A stretch of DNA of 64,000 nucleotides from Vibrio tritonius (GCF_001547935.1 NZ_AP014636.1:124001-188000), one strand, 5' to 3'; positions 45,908 to 56,065 are shown, counted from the stretch's first letter. Program-made: numbers and translations. The notes: generated by a model from the sequence alone, not told the origin.

Positions 45908-46047
45908 TTAGAGGTCATTTTACCGCCGCGAAGTTTGATGATCTCTCCGCACTTTTTACACATATACACTTCTTTAACACCTGAGAGCTTATCCCATACA
46001 TTACGATGTTGGCGAATGAGTTGGTTTTTATGATCACATTGATCCAT
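45895..46047 (-). CDS. Small zinc-ribbon-like protein whose end runs into the MITE-like element
   Basis: A 50-residue protein with a likely zinc site: MDQCDHKNQ near the start and MCKKCGEIIK later (C-x-H and C-x-x-C). AAGG lies ten bases before the ATG at 46047. The last residues (TSNIPK) are read from the right end of the MITE-like element, so the natural C-terminus may have been replaced by the insertion. The start and zinc motif look real, but the frame is short and the host region is AT-rich. Confidence 0.4.
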   Translation of the reverse strand: MDQCDHKNQLIRQHRNVWDKLSGVKEVYMCKKCGEIIKLRGGKMTSNIPK

Positions 46048-47127
46048 TTCAAATAACCTTAAACCTATGATTATTGATGAAGCGGTAATCTTCACACTGA
46101 ATTAATACTGCTTTGTTTGGATATCGGCTAGGTGAAGCTTCATTCCGTTCTGTTTTTGTTTGTTTTATTTAAGTGTCATTATTTTGACATTCATCCTAGA
46201 TACTTATGATTTCAATCTGTACCTCGAGTTGGTATGGCATATGGTAACGATGCGTGTTAACTGACAGGACAGAACTAAGTTACTTCACCGTAAATTTACT
46301 GTTCAAAATGTATGAGAATGTATGCCAAATGCTTCCGGAGGTGCAGGATTAAGAGTGTAATAATTTTAGTTGGAATAGAATATCCCTGATATTAGGTAAA
46401 TAGACTTTTTCTCAAAAATCACACACATAAGAAATATTCTTTGATTTTTAATGAGGGAGTTTGTCAATTAATTAATAGACAATGATAATTTTATTAAATC
46501 GGATTTGAGATTGTGGTTAAGAGATTAGCGACATACTATAGAGCTGCCTAAAAAGAAAACAGGTAATTCCTTGTGCGCTTTGGTTGAGTCAGCACACTTC
46601 TACCTGATCAAAGTATGAGAGCTGTATATTATAGTTATTGGGTTGGGGTTGGTTCCCCAATTTTTAAAGGCGATGGTAATGAGCCTTTTATATTTACTGA
46701 CGCTGTTATATTTATGAGTAATATTTTATTTGGTTGCCAACCAACGCTGTTATTGTATTTTGCTTATCTGCTGTTGCTGAGTAATCTATCAATCCAGCTG
46801 ACTAATCAATATAATCCTTCCGGGTTAAATTATATACAACCTCAAGCTATTCTATTTAACAGTATGATTTTGCTTAATTATATTCAATGATTAATCGTTT
46901 GCTATTTCTTTTGTTAGTCAGTTAGCGGTTTTATTTAATGCTATTCAATAAGTTATCATGTGTTTATATAAACAGGTTGTATATATTTTTTGGTGTTAAT
47001 ACTGAGAAGTTGTTCATCACTTGAGTTAAATATGTGATATGAATCACTCAACTAACGCGTGGTGAGTGAGTCAATATGTCTCAATATCCGTGGGATTAGC
47101 GGTATTTTAACGCCTGTAAATCGGTTG
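46048..47127. other. AT-rich stretch without a supported gene
   Basis: About 1.1 kb with low GC. One 91-residue open frame at 46615-46890 is hydrophobic and AT-driven, has no clear ribosome site and no recognised domain. CAGGTA (46560) and TACCTG (46601) with inner TGTGC/GCACA form a 47-base hairpin. The rest shows no motif. Confidence 0.45.
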
Positions 47128-48015
47128 CTAACGGATGGATATTTCGATGCTTTCATGAGCGTATTCTGGCAAGAGTTCGATCATGACACGCAGTTGTGGT
47201 GTCATTGAGTTACGGCGCCATATTAACCACGTGGTGAGGTGATCCCACTCTTTCCCCAGTGAATGTATTTTTACTTGGTCATGACCGGGCATAGTGTTTA
47301 GTAAGCTTAATGGCATCATAGCGACGCCAGCGCCTGCTATCACACACGCTAACATGCCATGATACGATTCCATTTCAAAAATCTTGCCGGGTTTAGCGTG
47401 GTCGGCTAAAAACCAATTTTCAAAATGGCGGCGATAAGAGCAGTTGGAGCGAAACGCATAGATGTTATGCCCAGTAATATCACGAGCGCGTTGGATGTCA
47501 GTGTAGCTGGTGGGGCTTATCAGCACTAACTCTTCAGTAAATACTGGCATGCCATCGATGGCTGGGTGCAATATCGGTCCATCAATAAACGCTGCTGCTA
47601 GTTCTCCTTCTAATACTTGATCAAACATAGTTCCTGAAGGTCCTGTCACCAAATCTAACTGGATATTAGGGTAGGTTTGATTGTAACGGGCTAGGAGGGG
47701 GGGAATACGTACCGCAGCGGTACTTTCTAGCGAACCTAAATGCAATCGGCCTTTGGGGGCTTTGCCTGCAACAGCCGCTTTGGCTTCTTCCACCAGCTGC
47801 AAAATTTGATGGCTGTACTCCAACAAGTTATAACCGGCAGGGGAAAGGCGTAGCCGCTGGTTTTCACGAATAAATAGCTCAGTACCAAGGTCGGCTTCTA
47901 ATTGACGAATACGAGTGGTGACATTAGATGGTACGCGATGTACGCGTTTGGCTGCATCAGTTATCGACCCGGTTTCAGCCACCGCATTGAACATTTCTAA
48001 CTGAGAGAGATTCAT
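47128..48015 (-). CDS. LysR-family regulator of the aldehyde dehydrogenase gene (YneJ-like)
   Basis: A 295-residue LysR regulator with the helix-turn-helix [19 protein letters not shown] (residues 8-26) and an effector-binding domain with the usual GAGVAMMPL motif near 217. The ATG at 48015 has GAGAA before it; 48027 and 48057 are also in frame. It is divergent from the succinate-semialdehyde dehydrogenase gene, as in E. coli yneJ-sad. The effector is unknown, perhaps an aldehyde or its precursor. Confidence 0.85.
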   Translation of the reverse strand: MNLSQLEMFNAVAETGSITDAAKRVHRVPSNVTTRIRQLEADLGTELFIRENQRLRLSPAGYNLLEYSHQILQLVEEAKAAVAGKAPKGRLHLGSLESTAAVRIPPLLARYNQTYPNIQLDLVTGPSGTMFDQVLEGELAAAFIDGPILHPAIDGMPVFTEELVLISPTSYTDIQRARDITGHNIYAFRSNCSYRRHFENWFLADHAKPGKIFEMESYHGMLACVIAGAGVAMMPLSLLNTMPGHDQVKIHSLGKEWDHLTTWLIWRRNSMTPQLRVMIELLPEYAHESIEISIR

Positions 48016-48062
48016 GGTTGTTCTCATTTTGAGAAAAAGATTGTCAAAATTATTCACTTTTT

Positions 48063-48092
48063 TGTTGTACCTGACAAGGGCAAACTACAACA
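48063..48092. promoter_or_regulatory. Inverted repeat in the divergent sad/LysR promoter
   Basis: TGTTGTA (48063-48069) and TACAACA (48086-48092) are perfect inverted copies with 16 bases between, a probable operator of the adjacent LysR gene. Confidence 0.45.
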
Positions 48093-48160
48093 CACATGAG
48101 GTACGAGAGAAACGTATACTTTTCCAGATGAAAGTCAGACTCGCAAGAGGAGTTAAGTAA

Positions 48161-49558
48161 ATGACACAAGCGATCCCTATGGCTAGTCAAGCCAAATCGA
48201 TTAACCCTGCCAATGGTGAAACCATTGCGACTTATACATTTGATTCCAATGCGCAGGTCATTGGTACGTTAGAGCAGAGCTTTCAGGCTCAACGTGAGTG
48301 GCGTGAGTTAGCTGTGTCGGAGCGTGCGCAGACATTACGTAATATTGGCCAAGCGATTCGTGACCATGGTGAAGAAATGGCGCAAATGATGACTCGCGAA
48401 ATGGGTAAGCCGATTGCGCAAGCGCGTGGTGAAGTGGCGAAGAGTGCCAACCTATGTGATTGGTATGCTGAACATGGTCCTGCCATGCTTGCGACTAAGC
48501 CTACCATGGTAGAAAACCGTCAAGCGGTATTGGAATACCGTCCGCTGGGTGTCATTTTAGGTATTATGCCGTGGAATTTTCCATTGTGGCAGGTGATGCG
48601 CGGCGCCGTGCCGATGCTACTGGCAGGTAATACATATGTACTCAAACACGCACCAAATGTTATGGGGTCGGCTTATTTAATTGAAAAGATTCTCAATAGT
48701 TCCGGTTTAGTCAAAGGCGCTTTTTCCGTTGTTAATGCGACCAACGATGATGTCGCCGCCGTGATCGCCGATGACCGCCTTGCTGCGGTTGCTTTCACTG
48801 GCAGTGTACGCGCTGGTAAAGTCATTGGTGCATTAGCTGGCGCAGCTTTGAAGAAATCGGTCTTAGAGTTGGGTGGTTCGGATCCTTTCATTGTTCTTGC
48901 AGATGCCGATATCGATGAAGCCGTGCGAGCAGCGGTTATTGGACGTTATCAAAACAATGGGCAAGTCTGTGCTGCCGCCAAACGTTTTATTGTGGAATCT
49001 TCCATTGCTCAAGAATTTACCGACAAGTTCGTTGCTGCTGTCACTGCGTTGAAAATGGGAGAGCCAACACAAGAGGAAAACTACGTCGGCCCAATGGCGC
49101 GTTTTGATTTGCGTGATGAGCTGGATCAACAAGTTCAAGCGACCATCAAACAAGGGGCGACTGTCCTTGTTGGTGGTAAACCGTTGCAAGGAGAGGGAAA
49201 TTATTATGAGCCGACTGTGTTAGCCAATGTAACACCGGACATGACGGCATTTCGTGAAGAGATGTTTGGCCCTGTGGCGGCGATTACGGTTGCTAAGAGC
49301 GCTCAACATGCTATTGAACTTGCCAATGACAGTGAATTTGGTTTGTGTGCGACCCTCTACAGTGGTAACGAGGTGTATGCAGAAGAACTGGCTGCGCAGT
49401 TAGAATGTGGCGGAGTATTTATTAATGGCTTTTGTGCCAGTGATCCTCGCGTTACCTTTGGTGGTGTGAAAAAAAGTGGCTATGGGCGTGAGCTTTCCGA
49501 GCACGGTATGTATGAATTTTGTAACGTGCAAACGGTGTGGAAAAACCGAAAAGGTTAG
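48161..49558 (+). CDS. sad: NAD(P)-dependent succinate-semialdehyde dehydrogenase (Sad/YneI type)
   Basis: A 465-residue aldehyde dehydrogenase (E. coli Sad 462). The catalytic cysteine lies in NNGQVCAAAKRF near 273, and the general base glutamate in VLELGGSDPF near 240. MPWNFPLWQ binds the cofactor near 135. It oxidises succinate semialdehyde to succinate and similar aldehydes in the cytosol. GAGGAG lies ten bases before the ATG. A LysR gene is divergent upstream, as in the E. coli sad locus. GabD is a possible alternative, but no gabT or gabP adjoins it. Confidence 0.88.
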   Translation: MTQAIPMASQAKSINPANGETIATYTFDSNAQVIGTLEQSFQAQREWRELAVSERAQTLRNIGQAIRDHGEEMAQMMTREMGKPIAQARGEVAKSANLCDWYAEHGPAMLATKPTMVENRQAVLEYRPLGVILGIMPWNFPLWQVMRGAVPMLLAGNTYVLKHAPNVMGSAYLIEKILNSSGLVKGAFSVVNATNDDVAAVIADDRLAAVAFTGSVRAGKVIGALAGAALKKSVLELGGSDPFIVLADADIDEAVRAAVIGRYQNNGQVCAAAKRFIVESSIAQEFTDKFVAAVTALKMGEPTQEENYVGPMARFDLRDELDQQVQATIKQGATVLVGGKPLQGEGNYYEPTVLANVTPDMTAFREEMFGPVAAITVAKSAQHAIELANDSEFGLCATLYSGNEVYAEELAAQLECGGVFINGFCASDPRVTFGGVKKSGYGRELSEHGMYEFCNVQTVWKNRKG

Positions 49559-49589
49559 AGTCATTTTTTCAAAAATCAGCTGGTTGCAA

Positions 49590-49625
49590 AGATAAAAAAG
49601 CCCCTACAGAAATCTGTAGGGGTGT
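49590..49625. terminator. Bidirectional terminator between sad and the Sua5 gene
   Basis: GCCCCTACAGA and TCTGTAGGGG form the stem. The minus strand has GGGGCTTTTTTATC, a strong terminator for the Sua5 gene; the plus strand T run is weak. Confidence 0.75.
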
Positions 49626-49685
49626 TGCTATGAACAACGAAGGTTGCGTTCTAGAAACTTCTAGTGGAATAAGTATCGCTCTGCA

Positions 49686-50660
49686 TTACAAAGGCAAAGC
49701 TGCTCGGCTGAGACGGTCGTTAACCGCGTTCCACGCCTCCCCTTGTGGTGGACGCTCGAGCCAAATCTCATCCAGTTGCAATTTGTCTGCATCTGCAAGA
49801 GAGCGATAAAGCTTTTTGCCATAGCTGGCTGCATCCAATGGCATCTCAAATGATGCAATGCCATTGTCATCTACCAACTCGGACGTATGTATCACTGCGT
49901 AGGTCGAATTTTTGTCTCGATTCATTACTGCTTGTACTATGTTATCGACTAATCGAAGCAAAGTTTTAGGCTGATAATGACTTCCAACATTTCCTGGCAC
50001 TGACATTGAATGATATTTAGGGTAGTCGACAGGTTCGCCTAACACCTGACTTAATTCTTGTGCTGTGATCGGTCCTGCACGCAATACGCGAATTTGCTCC
50101 GTGGTTAAGTCAACAATGGTCGATTCCAAACCAAATAGGCAGTCACTGCCATCCAATACCGCATCAATCTTGCCATCTAATCCTGTAATCACTTGCTCTG
50201 CAGTGGTAGGACTGAGTTGCTTGTATGGATTCGCCGACGGCGCAGCAACTGCAAGTTTGTGTTCTTTTAAGATAGACAAAATTACTGGATGGGCGGGCAT
50301 TCGAATAGCAATCGTATCCAATCCACCTGTAACGATAGATGAGGCCTGCTTTCCCTTGGGGAGTAATAATGTCAATGGCCCTGGCCAAAACGCTTTTGCT
50401 AAGGCATAAGCTTGTGATGGAATATCTTCAGCCCAATCAGTTAACTGACTCATTTCGCCAATGTGCACGATCAGCGGATGATTAGCTGGGCGACCTTTGG
50501 CGGCAAAAATGTGTTTTACCGCATCTGGTTGTGTTGCGTCCGCGGCCAAGCCGTAGACCGTTTCTGTTGGTAATGCGACCAGTTTACCTTGTTTTAGTAA
50601 GCATGCTGCGTGTTGTAAATCTTGTGCCTTATTGGCATTTAGTCGAAGCGTATTCAACAA
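49686..50660 (-). CDS. Sua5/YwlC threonylcarbamoyl-AMP synthase
   Basis: A 324-residue protein of the longer Sua5 type: a TsaC-like domain (about 1-200) plus a C-terminal Sua5 domain. Motifs are PTETVYGLAADA (35-46), AAKGRPANHPLIVH near 55-66, and APSANPYKQLSPT near 145. It makes threonylcarbamoyl-AMP from threonine, bicarbonate and ATP for the t6A modification of tRNA. TTG at 50660 is the probable start because GGAG lies five bases before it. It lies next to the bicarbonate-uptake genes, which is interesting since bicarbonate is a substrate. Confidence 0.85.
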   Translation of the reverse strand: MLNTLRLNANKAQDLQHAACLLKQGKLVALPTETVYGLAADATQPDAVKHIFAAKGRPANHPLIVHIGEMSQLTDWAEDIPSQAYALAKAFWPGPLTLLLPKGKQASSIVTGGLDTIAIRMPAHPVILSILKEHKLAVAAPSANPYKQLSPTTAEQVITGLDGKIDAVLDGSDCLFGLESTIVDLTTEQIRVLRAGPITAQELSQVLGEPVDYPKYHSMSVPGNVGSHYQPKTLLRLVDNIVQAVMNRDKNSTYAVIHTSELVDDNGIASFEMPLDAASYGKKLYRSLADADKLQLDEIWLERPPQGEAWNAVNDRLSRAALPL

Positions 50661-50694
50661 ATCATCTCCGTAATAATAGAACCAATCGTAGTCT

Positions 50695-53124
50695 TTAATT
50701 GACCATCTCGTTATTGTGATTGGTGATAGGTAACCACTGGTTTTTCACGTATTGCCAGATACGTTGCTGTGCATCGACTTGGTAGAGAAATAACCAGTTA
50801 TTGTTCACTAATGAGGCGACGTCTTGATGACGCGCTAAGATCATTTCGATAGCTTCTTTTGGCGCTTGAATAAAGGTGCTCAAACGTACGGGTTGATGAC
50901 GATACTGTTTGCCATCGTGAACCGATTGGTTAGATAAACCGATGCGCAAGTCACCGCCATTACCTTCAAATACCCCAATGTGACCGCCAACCACGTTATG
51001 AAGTAATTTGTTACCACTCCCATATTTATCTGGCACGGTGACAGAAGCAAAGTATTGCAAGTTGATCCAGTTCATAACAAGCAGTGGCGCAGTCATGATG
51101 CGTTCTAGTTGGGTATAATTCGGATCTTGGTCTACATGATATTCGTGTAAGAATGCGCGACCAGCAAAGTCTAAGTTACGGGTTAGAGCACGCGGAGCGA
51201 TAAATACGCCAGCGTTATTACACAACCCCCATTCAGGTCGCATTTGTGCCCAGTTAGTCGCTCTTTGCTTAAAGAAACGATTCACTTCACCGCTGCTAGG
51301 GGCGGTTGGCCCATCAAATTGCTGTACGCGAGCGTGCCGTGCTTGTTGGCTTGCTTGAATCAAGGTTTGACGCCAAGGTGCTGATGGTGCATCAAACACC
51401 TTAAAGTCATCGGTGGTCGTATTGTGCATCGCTGCATAGAAATGGGTATCGTCTGGAACAGTGACGCCAAATTCTGGCATGTGCCCTCTCACCACAGGAT
51501 CGTTGAGCAGGCTTGCGAGAACCTTGACATTTACTTCACCGGTTTGTCCACCACACGCACCACAGTCGAGGCTTGATGAAGTGTGGTTATTGCAGGTTTG
51601 GCTACCATGTCCCGTGAGCAGCACAATAGGAGCGAGACGCTGGCTAAAGCCCATTGCTTTTAGAATGCCGGCACCCAATTTCGCTTTTTCCTGCGCGGTG
51701 AGTGGCATTTGATTGCGTTTTAGCTCCCATTGGTCATTCGGTCTTGCATCACGGTTTACAGGGTTTTCGGTGCCTTCTTGCATCACTGCACGTTTGAATA
51801 GGCTGACCAATTTGAGCAAGCCACCGGCTTCCACCATGCCTAGGTTAGACGAGGGTTTTTCTAGGCTATTTTGCCAGCCTAACTTGGTCATTCTTAACCA
51901 GCGCTCCGGACGCATACGGGTTTGCTGAGCAACCATTGATGGTGCCAACAGCCCAGGTAGTTGTGGGCGCAGAATACTGTCATCGCGAGTTTGATAAGCA
52001 ATAGGAATACCAAAGAAGCCGGCAAATCCAACGGTTTCTATGCCAGAGTTTTGGGCTTCAAGTGCCCGGCGCATCGGCTCTGATCGAACATCAATACAAA
52101 ATACAGCTTGGAGTGATGGGCGTATTTGCTGCTGAGCTTGTTGCACATGTTCAACTTGCGCTATCCAATCTGTTTGGATACTTAATTCCATCGCACGTTG
52201 CCACACCCACAGTGGCTCAAGTTGCTGTTTAGCCAAATCATACAGGTGGTTTACTTTGCTTGATTGCACAACCAATGCACGTTTGATGATGTTGAATTCG
52301 TCGTTTTTTTCGTTTTGCAGCCATTGCCAAAGCACATAGTCCCAAGCGAGTAAAATAGTGGTTAAACCCAATGCATGTGGCACTTTTACCTCGGTGTTGG
52401 CCAAATTAGCTTGCCAATCTAACCATGCTTGCCAACCAGCCCAGCCTGAAAGTTGATGGAGAGAGGCTTGAGCAAAGGCAAGCGCGCCTTGTTCGTTGGC
52501 TAACACATCTTGCCACTCACTGCCGGCAATTTCGAGCATGGTGAACAACTCATTGGGTAATTGAGCAAAGTAAGGCAGTAAATCGACACCAAGCAGTGTA
52601 CGAATACCTTTATCGCGAGTGACGACCTCAAGCCAGCTTTGGTAAAGGTGTTCTCCGTTTTTACCGTTAGAGTCAAAACGTTCCGGATATTGGTGATAAA
52701 GCGCAATAAACTGGCTCACCTGTTGCTGAATTTCTTGTACCCATGAGTGACCTTGAGCAGAAGGCACTTTATCGTCAAGCAGCATGGCAAGTGTTTTCCA
52801 ACGCGGTGTAGGTTGCTCTGGGCGTTGTAAGTCAGTAATGACCTGCTCTTTGCTGAGCGCAGAGCCTAGCGAGATTAGTGCTTTTTCTACATGTTGTGGT
52901 TGAATTTGTTTCTGCCATAGCGACTGATAGTAGCTTTTCTTCATCAGACCGGTTGAACCAATTAACACCGCTTGCTGCGCAAAGACGTCGTTAATCGTTT
53001 GATGACGCTGAGGCCACCAAGGGTTAACCGCAATCGACTGGTCTAGAGGCCATGCTGGTGCAATGGTTTGTGCTGCTTGTTGAGCTAACGTTGCGAAAGG
53101 GACGGCGATATTTTCTAAAATCAT
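50695..53124 (-). CDS. dabA: DabA, inorganic carbon uptake protein (DUF2309)
   Basis: An 809-residue protein of the DUF2309/YbcC family. The carbonic-anhydrase-like zinc site is visible as C and D in CIDVRSEP near 343 and as H and C in LTGHGSQTC and DCGACGG near 505-530. DabA works with a membrane partner to take up CO2 and trap it as bicarbonate. The start overlaps the DabB stop by one base, so the two are coupled. It lies just after the Sua5 gene. Length and motifs are normal. Confidence 0.9.
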   Translation of the reverse strand: MILENIAVPFATLAQQAAQTIAPAWPLDQSIAVNPWWPQRHQTINDVFAQQAVLIGSTGLMKKSYYQSLWQKQIQPQHVEKALISLGSALSKEQVITDLQRPEQPTPRWKTLAMLLDDKVPSAQGHSWVQEIQQQVSQFIALYHQYPERFDSNGKNGEHLYQSWLEVVTRDKGIRTLLGVDLLPYFAQLPNELFTMLEIAGSEWQDVLANEQGALAFAQASLHQLSGWAGWQAWLDWQANLANTEVKVPHALGLTTILLAWDYVLWQWLQNEKNDEFNIIKRALVVQSSKVNHLYDLAKQQLEPLWVWQRAMELSIQTDWIAQVEHVQQAQQQIRPSLQAVFCIDVRSEPMRRALEAQNSGIETVGFAGFFGIPIAYQTRDDSILRPQLPGLLAPSMVAQQTRMRPERWLRMTKLGWQNSLEKPSSNLGMVEAGGLLKLVSLFKRAVMQEGTENPVNRDARPNDQWELKRNQMPLTAQEKAKLGAGILKAMGFSQRLAPIVLLTGHGSQTCNNHTSSSLDCGACGGQTGEVNVKVLASLLNDPVVRGHMPEFGVTVPDDTHFYAAMHNTTTDDFKVFDAPSAPWRQTLIQASQQARHARVQQFDGPTAPSSGEVNRFFKQRATNWAQMRPEWGLCNNAGVFIAPRALTRNLDFAGRAFLHEYHVDQDPNYTQLERIMTAPLLVMNWINLQYFASVTVPDKYGSGNKLLHNVVGGHIGVFEGNGGDLRIGLSNQSVHDGKQYRHQPVRLSTFIQAPKEAIEMILARHQDVASLVNNNWLFLYQVDAQQRIWQYVKNQWLPITNHNNEMVN

Positions 53125-54491
53125 TATTTTACCTCGGTTTCGACTTGCCAGTGCGCATGCTGCAATTTAAGAAGTGACTCACTTGGCCACAATTTTAAGG
53201 TTAGGCGGGTTGCCCATTCATCTAAGTAAGCACCTGCGTTTAGCCATATAAATAAGCGCTTTACCCAACTCACATGAGGCCAGTATTGTAATGCGATAGA
53301 GCAGGCAAAGAGGCTCACGAATAAACAAGCAACGACAATGTCTGCGACTAGATTAAGTGGCGCATTTAAGCCCACTAGAGCCGCGAGATGATGTTTTGCG
53401 GTGGTGTACAAGGTCAACAGTATCACGGCAAATCCGAGTGATATTGCTAGGCGAGCTGGCGTGCCTTTATCAAAGCGTGTAATCGTTGGTAGCAACAAAG
53501 TGCTTAGTGCTAGCCAAACTAATATGGTGGCTGCAAAACTGGTCATGACAGCAAATTCCCATTGTGCAGCGGCTAAGATAATGAGTCCGAGTGAGAGAGC
53601 GATAGACCAGTGGCGAACCTTGGGTTTCACTTCACCTGCGAGCTTGGCTGCCAAATAGTGGTTGACGGTGTTGCCACTGTTGAGAAACGAATAGGCTTTG
53701 TAGAATGAGTGGGCGAAGAGGTGCAGTAGCGCCATTTCATATAGGCCTAACGCAATTTCTACCAGCATTAATCCCATTTGTGAGCTCGTCGACCACGCTA
53801 GTTTGACTTTAATACTGATGCGTGTGGTACTGACAAGCCCTGCGATAACGGTACTGATGCCGGCTAAAATGATTATCATCCAGCAAGCAAATGCGCTTGA
53901 TGCAAGAATAGGGGCAAAAAACAGCAGCAAAATACCCCCCAGGTTAACGATGCCGGCGTGTAGCAGAGCTGATACCGGCGTCGGGGCTTCAACCACCTGA
54001 ATAAGCCAGCCATGCATTGGCAATTGAGCGCACTTAATCAGGGCAACCAAAGCCAACATAATCGCAGCAATCGTTGTCGTGGTGGTGCTATGAGTAAATG
54101 ATGTTTGCGCAAGGATATCGTTGATATAAGGGGTTTGATATTGGGTGTACAGAGCTGAAAATGCGATAGCCAACAGAAGCTCACTGAGACGCGCGAGTAA
54201 GAATTTTTTATGTGCGGCAAGTTGAGCTCGAGGGCGCAGCGGGTAAAACAAAATCAAACGGTGCAGAGATAGGCTAACCGCAACCCATGCAGCCCAAAAG
54301 AGTAAGAGGTGGTTACTCACAATCACCAGCACAACGGCTGCTATAGTCATTAATAGTGAACGCAAGAATCGTGGACGATCCGCTTCGCCACTAAAGGCAA
54401 CCCAACTATAACGAACAATGGTGAACCCTAGAATCGCAATCAAACCGAGTAACATTAGTTTGAGCGGAGTCACCAAAAAAAGAGAATACAT
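53124..54491 (-). CDS. dabB: DabB, NuoL-like membrane partner of DabA
   Basis: A 455-residue membrane protein related to the proton-pumping subunit NuoL/MrpA, with about 13 hydrophobic segments. The family motif HGWLIQVVEAPTPVSALLHA (in two pieces) lies near 160-180, with LLHAGIVNLGG following. In DAB it probably couples CO2 hydration to the cation gradient. TGAGG lies six bases before the ATG at 54491, which decides it over a GTG at 54503. A divergent LysR gene lies 100 bases away. Confidence 0.88.
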   Translation of the reverse strand: MYSLFLVTPLKLMLLGLIAILGFTIVRYSWVAFSGEADRPRFLRSLLMTIAAVVLVIVSNHLLLFWAAWVAVSLSLHRLILFYPLRPRAQLAAHKKFLLARLSELLLAIAFSALYTQYQTPYINDILAQTSFTHSTTTTTIAAIMLALVALIKCAQLPMHGWLIQVVEAPTPVSALLHAGIVNLGGILLLFFAPILASSAFACWMIIILAGISTVIAGLVSTTRISIKVKLAWSTSSQMGLMLVEIALGLYEMALLHLFAHSFYKAYSFLNSGNTVNHYLAAKLAGEVKPKVRHWSIALSLGLIILAAAQWEFAVMTSFAATILVWLALSTLLLPTITRFDKGTPARLAISLGFAVILLTLYTTAKHHLAALVGLNAPLNLVADIVVACLFVSLFACSIALQYWPHVSWVKRLFIWLNAGAYLDEWATRLTLKLWPSESLLKLQHAHWQVETEVK

Positions 54492-54590
54492 GACAAACCT
54501 CACACTTTAAAACGTGATGCCTATTGTGTGATTCTGTCATCGTTAAGTAAAATACATAATAAATTAGTTATCGTTCTGTTTTATAGAATC

Positions 54591-55463
54591 ATGAGTCGAC
54601 TCAACTACCATCATCTCTACTATTTTTGGCAAGTAGCCAAGCAAGGTAACCTGACGCAAACAGCGCAGAAGTTGCATATTTCACAATCGGCACTTTCTTC
54701 ACAAATCAAACAGTTAGAGCAATCTATGGGGGTTGATCTGTTTGTGCGAAAAGGGCGTTCTTTGAGCCTGACCGAAAGTGGTTACCATGCCCTCAGTTAC
54801 GCGGAAGAAATCTTCCGTAATGGTGAGGAGTTAGAAACATTATTGACGAGTGGTAAGACCTTACCAGGGGCAACAATTCGTATTGGCATTCTTTCTACCA
54901 TCTCAAGAAACTTTATTGAGCAGTTTATTCAACCGCTTATCAACCAAAGTGATTGCCGTTATGTACTGCAATCGATGAGCCAAACGGGTTTGCTCAATGC
55001 ATTAGCTGAGTTACAACTTGATGTGGCACTAACCAATATTCCGGTGCGTGGTTCGAATAAACAGAACTGGCAAAGCCGAGTGCTTGCTCGTCAGGCGGTG
55101 GCAATCATTGGTCCTCCAGATTTGGACCTGAAAGAAGAACTGGGGGAGAGTTATCGTAATCGCCAGTGGGTGTTACCTTATGGGGAAAATCCCTTGCGAG
55201 CGGCATTTGATGCTTATGCGGCACAATATCAGCTGCAGCCAAACATCATCGCTGAGTCAGACGACATGGCGATGCTACGTTTGTTAACTCGTGATACTGG
55301 GGCGTTGGCGGTTATGCCTGAAGTGGTGGTAAAAGACGAACTGGATCATGGGACATTAAAGCGCTATTTGCTATTGCCTAACGTTTACGAAAACTACTAT
55401 GCATTAACCGTAAAACGGCGGGTGGTTCATCCGAAATTGGATATGTTGCTGCGACCGATTTAA
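54591..55463 (+). CDS. LysR-family regulator of the dab genes
   Basis: A 290-residue LysR regulator. The helix-turn-helix is LTQTAQKLHISQSALSSQIK near residues 20-39, and the effector domain follows from about 85. The ATG at 54591 (MSRLNYHHLYYF) fits the family; a frame from 54528 adds 21 unlikely residues. Divergent LysR genes are common next to dabA/dabB and probably respond to carbon limitation, as CbbR does. Target and effector are inferred from position only. Confidence 0.82.
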   Translation: MSRLNYHHLYYFWQVAKQGNLTQTAQKLHISQSALSSQIKQLEQSMGVDLFVRKGRSLSLTESGYHALSYAEEIFRNGEELETLLTSGKTLPGATIRIGILSTISRNFIEQFIQPLINQSDCRYVLQSMSQTGLLNALAELQLDVALTNIPVRGSNKQNWQSRVLARQAVAIIGPPDLDLKEELGESYRNRQWVLPYGENPLRAAFDAYAAQYQLQPNIIAESDDMAMLRLLTRDTGALAVMPEVVVKDELDHGTLKRYLLLPNVYENYYALTVKRRVVHPKLDMLLRPI

Positions 55464-55467
55464 TGGT

Positions 55468-55944
55468 TTACCACTCGATTGAAATTGGGGTTCCGACGGG
55501 AACGAGAGTAATAAACTCATCCATCTCGTCATTGGTTAGGGCAATGCAGCCGTTGGTCCAATCAAAACTTTGAACAAACTCAGGGCGTGCCGTCGTTCCG
55601 TTTTTTAGCCCATGAACTTTGACATCGCCGCCAGGATCGAGATCATGCAGTTTTGCGTAGGCGATGTCCTGCTTATTGGGATAGCTAATATGAAACGCTT
55701 TATAGAAGTGGGTTTGCGCTGAGATGTTGTCGAGATAATAGAGGCCTTCTGGTGTACGTTGATCTCCCTCTTGGTGTTTATGTCCTTTAGGTTCCTTACC
55801 TAAAGCAATCCGATATTCACGAACGAGTTCGCCGTGTTCATAGAGATACATGCGCCGTTTAGACTTATCGACCTTGACCCAATCCACCGCTGCCATTGTA
55901 GGTAAGGCGACCAAGCAAAGCAGTGCAAACCAGACTAACTTCAT
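55468..55944 (-). CDS. L,D-transpeptidase-family protein (YkuD domain)
   Basis: A 158-residue exported protein. A signal peptide (MKLVWFALLCLVALPTMA) precedes the YkuD domain. The catalytic motif HGLKNG near 111 and S/T-NGCIAL with cysteine near 133 (DWTNGCIAL) are present, and EGLYYLDNIS fits the fold. It would crosslink peptidoglycan or attach lipoprotein to it in the periplasm. No second domain (LysM) is present. The ATG at 55944 is favoured because it begins the signal peptide directly. Confidence 0.85.
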   Translation of the reverse strand: MKLVWFALLCLVALPTMAAVDWVKVDKSKRRMYLYEHGELVREYRIALGKEPKGHKHQEGDQRTPEGLYYLDNISAQTHFYKAFHISYPNKQDIAYAKLHDLDPGGDVKVHGLKNGTTARPEFVQSFDWTNGCIALTNDEMDEFITLVPVGTPISIEW

Positions 55945-56044
55945 TGTATTCCACAAAATGATGAAAAAGTGAACGTTATTATGGAATCTTTGTCCCTCTC
56001 TGCCTAGCGAGAAACCTTGCGAAAGCGAACAAAGTCACGCTCCT

Positions 56045-56065
56045 CGATAAAGGACACTCACCTTT
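56045..56065. repeat. Upstream copy of the RAYT-associated repeat
   Basis: AGGACACTCACC at 56051-56062 is the inverted form of the core GGTGAGTGTCCT found downstream of the transposase at 57352-57363. Confidence 0.6.

Noticed and set aside
46615..46890. 91-residue hydrophobic frame in the AT-rich stretch
   Set aside because: Composition explains its length; no ribosome site and no recognised domain.
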